In this document: in pieces, positions 5,510 to 8,673 of the stretch | How the letters are laid out: each line of letters starts with the position of its first letter | How positions within the stretch are numbered: position 1 is the stretch's first letter | Assembly: GCA_023392475.1 (NCBI GenBank) | Contig: JAEVZA010000350.1 | Location: 1-8,673 of the forward strand | DNA: 8,673 nucleotides | Source: Actinomycetes bacterium | Lineage (GTDB): Bacteria > Actinomycetota > Acidimicrobiia > Acidimicrobiales > Microtrichaceae | Direction: 5' to 3' | Position numbers and translations under genes: made by a program | Notes under the pieces: generated by a model | The model's database searches: none | The model's input: only the letters and a program-made list of their open reading frames with translations | Told to the model about the DNA's origin: nothing

Positions 5510-5998
5510 GTGCGTCCCCCTCGGTGCGGCGTCCACGTCGCCGGCCCGACCGGCGCCCGGCGCGGCGAGTGTGTCACACGAGGGGTCCGTGGCCCGGTCC
5601 GTCGGGTCCTCGCGACGGGCCGGGGGCGACGGCGCGCAGCCCTCGCGGCGCAGCACCACGGCGGCGTCCGTGAGCTGGCGCATCCGGGCCCGGTGGCGCC
5701 GCTCCGAGGTGGTGGGTCGCGGCGGGCCGATCTCGTAGCAGCCGCGCCGGACCCGCCGGGCCCGACCGCGGTCGACCTCGTAGGCCAGGCCGTCGGCCAC
5801 CGCCCGGTGGGGCTGGTCGCCGGTCGGCCGGAGGTCGTGCGCCGCCAGCGCGTCGATCACCTCCCGGATCGACATCGGACGGCCCGCGTCCATCAGGATC
5901 GTGAGCATGCACCAGCGCAGGTGGCGGCCCCACAGCCGCCACGGCGTCAGGGCCATGCCCTCCGGCGACCACACGATCGGCTCGCCCGGCCCGTGCAC
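5510..5998 (-). CDS. Winged-helix-like domain, in frame with the carboxyltransferase and without its own stop
   Basis: A 163-codon stretch that reads straight into the carboxyltransferase. The start at GTG 5998 has a strong ribosome binding site, GGAGGAGG (6014-6007), 8 bases upstream; ATG 6040 and ATG 5956 are alternatives. Residues 18-90 look like a winged helix: LTPWRLWGRHLRWCMLTIL, SIREVIDALAAHD, HRAVADGLAYEVDRG, then a basic wing RARRVRRGCYEIG. A charged helix (TTSERRHRARMRQL) and an Ala/Pro/Arg-rich linker follow. Codon third positions remain GC-rich to about 5590, so the frame looks truly coding. Reading on to 3902 would give a 698-aa fusion; alternatively this is a separate regulator whose stop has been lost by indel or sequencing error (another frame ends with TGA at 5576-5574). 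DNA binding is inferred from pattern, not from a recognised family. Confidence 0.55.
5516..5522 (-). promoter_or_regulatory. Ribosome binding site that decides the carboxyltransferase start
   Basis: GAGGGGG on the minus strand lies 6 bases before GTG 5509. It supports independent internal initiation of the carboxyltransferase even though the frame is open further upstream. Confidence 0.6.
5569..5579. promoter_or_regulatory. Palindrome GTGTGTCACAC upstream of the carboxyltransferase
   Basis: A perfect 5-bp inverted repeat around one central base, about 60 bases before the carboxyltransferase start and inside the linker of the upstream frame. It is the least GC-rich spot nearby (in-frame codons TGT GAC ACA). 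An operator is possible; no regulator family is identified. Confidence 0.35.
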
Positions 5999-6230
5999 CA
6001 GCGACGCCTCCTCCCCCACACCGGCAGCCTCCCCGACCATCCGCCGACCGTCACCGGGGACCGCGACCCGGTCCCTGCCCCGGGACCCCGCCACCGATGG
6101 ACGCGCACCGCCTCGGGGACGATCGCCCCGGGGCGCCCGCGGCTGCGGTGCAGCGACCGCCGAGTGTTCGGCGAAGGGGACGGGGCCCGCCGCCACCCGC
6201 TCCTCCGTTCAGGAACCGACTTCGGGCGAA

Positions 6231-6269
6231 AGCGATCGGACCCGCCGAGCGAGCACACCGAGCGATCGG
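6231..6269. repeat. Short direct repeat AGCGATCGG, two copies 30 bases apart
   Basis: AGCGATCGG occurs at 6231-6239 and 6261-6269 within the non-coding block, and GCGATCGG contains the palindrome CGATCG. Spacing is close to three helical turns. Function unknown. Confidence 0.5.
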
Positions 6270-6294
6270 GCGCCGGCAGGGCGGCCCTCGCCCT

Positions 6295-6365
6295 CGATTC
6301 GCCGCAAGCCGGCACGCCGACCTCTCCGGCGGGTACGAGTCACAGCCCGATTCGCCGCAAGCCGG
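6295..6365. repeat. 18-bp exact direct repeat CGATTCGCCGCAAGCCGG
   Basis: Exact copies lie at 6295-6312 and 6348-6365, 53 bases apart, in non-coding DNA. Just downstream the heptamer CCCGACG occurs three times (6377, 6387, 6402). Nearby TTCGGCGAA (6165 region) and TTCGGGCGAA (6221-6230) are similar to the repeat core on the other strand (TTGCGGCGAA). An 18-base exact match within 71 bases is unlikely by chance even at this GC content. Function unknown. Confidence 0.75.
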
Positions 6366-6454
6366 ATCGCGGCGGACCCGACGAGACCCGACGCAGACCG
6401 TCCCGACGCTGCGGTTCGAGCCGAGGAGGTGGCCCGCTCGGGGGTGGCCGGATC

Positions 6455-6482
6455 GTTCGGGGCGGGAGGGAACCCGCCGAAC
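6455..6482 (-). terminator. Probable terminator hairpin after the DUF5317 gene
   Basis: GTTCGG-GG-CGGG (6455-6466) pairs with CCCG-CCGAAC (6473-6482), giving a 10-bp stem with a two-base bulge and the loop AGGGAA. It begins 4 bases after the stop of the minus-strand DUF5317 gene. No U-run follows, as usual in high-GC actinomycetes. Confidence 0.45.
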
Positions 6483-6486
6483 TCGG

Positions 6487-7188
6487 CTAGCGCCCGAGCC
6501 CGGTGCGGCGCTTCCGTCCGGTGTAGGGCCCGTCGAGGCGGGACGGGTGGAGTCCGGGGCCGCGTCGAGGTGCGGGCCCACGTCCGAGCGCGTCGAGCGC
6601 GCTGCGGTAGTCGCGGGGCCCGCCGCGGCCGACGCCGGGTCGCCCACCGCCGCCGGCGCCCACCTCGTAGCGGCGCAGCACGCTCGCCGTGACGAGCGCC
6701 AACCCGACGAGCAGGAGCACGTCGCCGATCGAGATCACCTGTCCCCACGGGAGCGGGATGACGTCGCCGAGGAACCCGAGCAGCGACCCGTCGGCGAGCT
6801 TGCGCCCACCGGTCAGCACCACGGCCTTGCCGGCGGACGTCGAGACCAGCCCCGCCGACTCGAGCGCACCGCGGCTGACCGGCGTCCCCCAGTTGATCAG
6901 CGAGACGAGCAGGTTCAGCGCGAGCCCTGCGACCACGAGCACCATGCCGCCGATCCGCACGTTCACGACGGCGAACGCGAGCAGCAGCCCCGTGGCCACG
7001 ATGGACAGGAACGCCATGAACGCGCCGGACACGGGGGCGATGTCGACGAGCACGGTGAGCACGAGCCCGCCCACGAGGGCCTGCCAGAGCGGCGGCACCC
7101 ACGTCGTCAGGTTCGACAGCTGGCCACCCCAGTGCAGCCCGAGCGCCAGGCCGATGCCCAGGGCGAGGAGGGTGGGGACCAGTGCCAC
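6487..7188 (-). CDS. DUF5317 family integral membrane protein
   Basis: Membrane protein of 233 aa and unknown function. About five hydrophobic segments occupy residues 1-172 (roughly 3-18, 35-52, 56-75, 79-98 and 152-170). Conserved-looking loops include INWGTPVSRGALESAG (98-113) and LLGFLGDVIPLPWGQVISIGDVLL (136-159), which match my recollection of DUF5317 (PF17248), a family seen in actinomycetes and firmicutes. A hydrophilic Gly/Arg/Pro-rich tail (174-233) should lie in the cytoplasm. Start is GTG 7188: TAGTTT lies 6 bases upstream, the right distance for a leaderless transcript, and no Shine-Dalgarno sequence is present. It is divergent from an enoyl-CoA hydratase gene, with only 23 bases between start codons. 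Confidence 0.82.
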   Translation of the reverse strand: MALVPTLLALGIGLALGLHWGGQLSNLTTWVPPLWQALVGGLVLTVLVDIAPVSGAFMAFLSIVATGLLLAFAVVNVRIGGMVLVVAGLALNLLVSLINWGTPVSRGALESAGLVSTSAGKAVVLTGGRKLADGSLLGFLGDVIPLPWGQVISIGDVLLLVGLALVTASVLRRYEVGAGGGGRPGVGRGGPRDYRSALDALGRGPAPRRGPGLHPSRLDGPYTGRKRRTGLGR

Positions 7189-7194
7189 CGCCGG

Positions 7195-7204
7195 AAACTA
7201 GCGT
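7195..7204. promoter_or_regulatory. Overlapping divergent leaderless promoters
   Basis: The decamer AAACTAGCGT holds two TAnnnT -10 boxes that overlap at TA: TAGCGT (7199-7204, plus), 7 bases before ATG 7212, and TAGTTT (7200-7195, minus), 6 bases before GTG 7188. Transcription would begin at or within a base of each start codon, and the two polymerases could not both be bound. A weak -35-like GGACCA (7176-7181) precedes the plus box by 17 bases. No ribosome binding site is present for either gene. Confidence 0.55.
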
Positions 7205-7211
7205 GACGCGC

Positions 7212-8015
7212 ATGTCAGACACACCCGCGGGCCCCGCCGCCGACGAGCTGCTGTACACCGTCGCGGCAGGCGTGGCCACCATCACGATCAACCGCCCCGA
7301 GCGGCGGAACGCCCTCAGCTGGGCGGTGATCGAGGGCCTCCGCGGACGGGTCGCGGAGGCCCGGGACGACCCCGACGTCCGGGTCGTCGTCCTCACCGGC
7401 GCCGGCGACCGCGCCTTCTGCGCGGGTGCCGACCTCACCGGCATGCGCGCCGACGCCGGCTACGCCGAGGTCCACGACGCCCGGGGCGAGCTCGCCCGCC
7501 TGTTCGACGACCTCTGGTCGCTCGGGAAACCGACCATCGCCCGGGTGCGCGGCTACTGCCTCGCCGGCGGGTTCGGCCTCGCGCTGTCCTGCGACCTCGT
7601 CGTCGCCGCCGACGACGCCACGTTCGGCACGCCGGAGATCGACGTCGGGCTCTGGCCGTACATGATCACGGTCCCGCTCTGCCGCTCGATGGCCCCCAAG
7701 CGGGCGCTCGAGCTCATGATGACCGGTCGGCGCATCGACGCCGCCGAGGCCGACCGCCTCGGGATCCTCGCCCGCCTCGTGCCCGTCGAGGCGCTGGACG
7801 CCGCGGTCGACGAGCTCGCCACGACGCTCGCCGGCAAGTCCCCGGCCGTCATGCGGCTGGGCCGCGACAGCTTCTACGCGGTCTGGGACCAGTCGGCGGC
7901 CGACGCCCTCAAGCTCCTCCACCCGATGCTCACCGTCACCACGGAGCTCGAGGACGCCGCCGAGGGCATCGCCGCGTTCGTGGAGAAGCGCCCGCCCGTC
8001 TGGCGGGGGCGCTGA
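7212..8015 (+). CDS. Enoyl-CoA hydratase/isomerase family protein
   Basis: Crotonase-superfamily enzyme of 267 aa, likely hydrating 2-enoyl-CoA in beta-oxidation or a related acyl-CoA pathway in the cytoplasm. Motifs: RPERRNALS (28-36), FCAGADLTGM (69-78) for the first oxyanion-hole strand, RGYCLAGGFGLALSCDLVVA (113-132) for the second, GTPEIDVGLWP (139-149) with catalytic Glu142, and ALELMMTGRRI (165-175) with the second Glu167. The end KRPPVWRGR is typical for the family. ATG 7212 is chosen because it matches a leaderless start 7 bases after TAGCGT and the usual N-terminal length. Compared with the other crotonase protein at 2415-3188 this one keeps both glutamates, so hydratase activity is plausible. 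It is monocistronic as far as can be seen; acyl chain specificity cannot be read from sequence. Confidence 0.92.
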   Translation: MSDTPAGPAADELLYTVAAGVATITINRPERRNALSWAVIEGLRGRVAEARDDPDVRVVVLTGAGDRAFCAGADLTGMRADAGYAEVHDARGELARLFDDLWSLGKPTIARVRGYCLAGGFGLALSCDLVVAADDATFGTPEIDVGLWPYMITVPLCRSMAPKRALELMMTGRRIDAAEADRLGILARLVPVEALDAAVDELATTLAGKSPAVMRLGRDSFYAVWDQSAADALKLLHPMLTVTTELEDAAEGIAAFVEKRPPVWRGR

Positions 8016-8068
8016 CCGACCCCGTCCCACGTCTGACCTGGGCCGACGCGTGCACCACCGTTCACCCC

Positions 8069-8084
8069 CGGGGACCGGTCCCCG
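8069..8084. promoter_or_regulatory. 16-bp perfect palindrome CGGGGACCGGTCCCCG
   Basis: A self-complementary 16-mer between the enoyl-CoA hydratase stop and the WXG100 start, followed by a small hairpin (CCCGC/GCGGG, 8095-8109). It could be an operator for the WXG100 unit or, as a 6-bp stem with a CCGG loop, a terminator for the hydratase gene; no U-run follows. A CTGACA (8085-8090) resembles a -35 box, but no TAnnnT box is found at the right distance. Confidence 0.4.
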
Positions 8085-8156
8085 CTGACAACACCCCGCG
8101 AGGTGCGGGACGCTCCCCCGGACGCCGGACGGACCGGCGACCGGAAGGGACACACG

Positions 8157-8423
8157 ATGGCGAAGCTCGGGCTCGACCCGGAGGCCATGTCCGCGCTGCA
8201 GAAGCAGCTCCACGCCGACGCCGGCGCGATCACGACGCTGACCGGCAAGCTCGACAGCCTCCTGCGCGGCGCCTGGTGGGAGGGCGCCGACGCCACCAAG
8301 TTCCGGAGCGAGTGGGACGGCAACCACAAGGCGCAGCTGACCCGCGTCGCGGCCGCCCTCGAGGCCGCGGCGACGGCCGTCGCCGCGAACGTCAGCCAGC
8401 AGCAGCAGGCCTCCTCGTCCTGA
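8157..8423 (+). CDS. WXG100 family (ESAT-6-like) type VII secretion protein
   Basis: Small helical protein of 88 aa with the central motif W41-E-G43 (GAWWEGADATKF) between two amphipathic helices (about 8-38 and 46-80), the helical-hairpin layout of EsxA/EsxB-like WXG100 proteins, which are exported as dimers by type VII (Esx/Yuk) systems. Length is close to the usual 100 residues. The C-terminus is a run of Gln and Ser (QQQQASSS); I do not see a clear YxxxD/E export signal. ATG 8157 has a good ribosome binding site, GGAAGGG (8143-8149), 7 bases upstream. The next gene starts about 60 bases downstream and appears to encode a ubiquitin-like N-terminus common beside secretion ATPases, which supports a type VII-type locus continuing beyond the window. 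Confidence 0.88.
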   Translation: MAKLGLDPEAMSALQKQLHADAGAITTLTGKLDSLLRGAWWEGADATKFRSEWDGNHKAQLTRVAAALEAAATAVAANVSQQQQASSS

Positions 8424-8460
8424 TCGACGGCGACCGGCGGCGCGCGAGCACGATCGACGG
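8422..8460. repeat. Direct repeat GATCGACGG, two copies 30 bases apart
   Basis: GATCGACGG occurs at 8422-8430 (overlapping the WXG100 stop) and 8452-8460, just before the next start codon. Each copy is followed after a few bases by a GGCGGCG-like stretch. Function unknown; may be chance in GC-rich DNA. Confidence 0.4.
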
Positions 8461-8481
8461 TCCGGGCGGCGGGTGGGCGTC

Positions 8482-8673
8482 GTGGAGCTCCGCTACCGGG
8501 TCGAGACCCCGCTCGGTCCGGTCGACATCGCCGTCGACGCGGCCGACGACGCCACCCTCGGCGAGGTCGCCGACGGCGTGGCCGCCCACCTCCTCCGCGG
8601 CGGCGCCCCAGCCGCGTCGGTCCCCACCCGACCGACGCTCGCCGCGGCCGCCGGTCCGGCCCCGGGACGACCC
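8482..8673 (+). CDS. N-terminus of a probable ubiquitin-like-domain protein of a type VII-like locus, cut by window end
   Basis: Only 64 codons are visible. The first 40 residues, ELRYRVETPLGPVDIAVDA then DDATLGEVADGVAAHLL, read as a beta-hairpin plus helix like a ubiquitin/YukD-type beta-grasp domain. From about 40 on the sequence is Ala/Pro-rich (GAPAASVPTRPTLAAAAG), like a linker. In actinomycetes such N-termini occur on FHA/FtsK-SpoIIIE-type secretion ATPases and on EccD-like proteins, and the WXG100 gene 58 bases upstream fits that setting. The rest is outside the window, so the product cannot be fixed. GTG 8482 is preferred; an in-frame GTG at 8473 is an alternative, and neither has a strong ribosome binding site beyond a GGGTGGG stretch. 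Confidence 0.6.
   Translation, partial: MELRYRVETPLGPVDIAVDAADDATLGEVADGVAAHLLRGGAPAASVPTRPTLAAAAGPAPGRP

Larger units (their letters stand above)
5999..6486. other. Non-coding block between the DUF5317 and wHTH/carboxyltransferase genes
   Basis: I see no convincing gene in these 488 bases. Open frames exist on both strands but translate to Arg/Pro/Ser-rich sequence without domains, as expected in GC-rich DNA with few stops. The block holds short direct repeats, a hairpin just after the DUF5317 stop, and presumably the promoter of the wHTH-carboxyltransferase unit, for which I find no TAnnnT box. A small RNA cannot be excluded. Confidence 0.5.

Noticed and set aside
5574..5972. Alternative frame over the wHTH region ending in TGA at 5576-5574
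   Set aside because: Its translation is Pro/Gly/Arg-rich with no fold; the helix pattern belongs to the frame starting at 5998. Kept only as a hint of a possible indel.
6408..6430. GGTTCGAGCC resembling a tRNA T-arm
   Set aside because: No acceptor stem, anticodon arm or matching D-arm could be assembled around it.
3683..6490. A plus-strand open frame of 935 codons opposite the carboxyltransferase
   Set aside because: It has no recognisable domains and is an antisense shadow; the minus strand carries clear carboxyltransferase motifs over the same bases.
6097..7206. Plus-strand open frame of 369 codons across the non-coding block and DUF5317 gene
   Set aside because: Low-complexity composition and antisense to a convincing membrane protein over its second half.
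1..8673. CRISPR array, insertion sequence, integrase or att site
   Set aside because: No regularly spaced repeat-spacer units, transposase motifs or terminal inverted repeats were seen; the repeats found are two-copy and short.

Overview
The DNA is very GC-rich. Coding frames have GC-rich third positions, GTG/TTG starts are common, and several promoters place a TAnnnT box 6-7 bases before the start codon. Together with a WXG100 protein, a class E-like sortase, a Septum_form-type lipoprotein and a DUF5317 membrane protein, this points to an actinomycete, perhaps of the Acidimicrobiia. The class assignment is inference. No rRNA, tRNA, CRISPR array, transposase or integrase was seen.

Layout. 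(1) 1-673, minus: C-terminally cut CcmA-like ABC ATPase (heme exporter / cytochrome c maturation). (2) 674-806: divergent promoter region with an 11-bp inverted repeat that places a TACCGT box facing each gene. (3) 807-2299, plus: sortase followed by a coupled (GTGA overlap) Cys-rich lipoprotein. (4) 2300-2414: convergent gap with a 24-bp direct repeat and a hairpin. (5) 2415-5998, minus: acyl-CoA carboxylase locus. In transcription order it holds a winged-helix-like domain that runs in frame, with no stop, into a biotin-dependent carboxyltransferase; a 4-TM membrane protein with its own leaderless promoter; a 73-aa biotin carrier protein; and a crotonase-fold protein that lacks both catalytic glutamates and resembles mycobacterial EchA6. 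No biotin carboxylase subunit is in the window. (6) 5999-6486: non-coding block with short direct repeats and a hairpin. (7) 6487-7188, minus: DUF5317 membrane protein, divergent from (8) 7212-8015, plus: an enoyl-CoA hydratase with both glutamates intact. The two starts are 23 bases apart and share overlapping, apparently leaderless, promoters. (9) 8157-8673, plus: WXG100 protein and the N-terminus of a probable ubiquitin-like/type VII-secretion-associated protein cut by the window edge.

Working model. The carboxyltransferase and small biotin carrier carboxylate an acyl-CoA of unknown chain length, with a biotin carboxylase encoded elsewhere. The EchA6-like protein probably binds acyl-CoA rather than hydrating it. 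The 4-TM protein may tie this chemistry to the membrane. The upstream wHTH-like domain is either an autoregulator or a real N-terminal extension of the carboxyltransferase. The sortase/lipoprotein pair and the WXG100 unit are separate cell-envelope and secretion functions.
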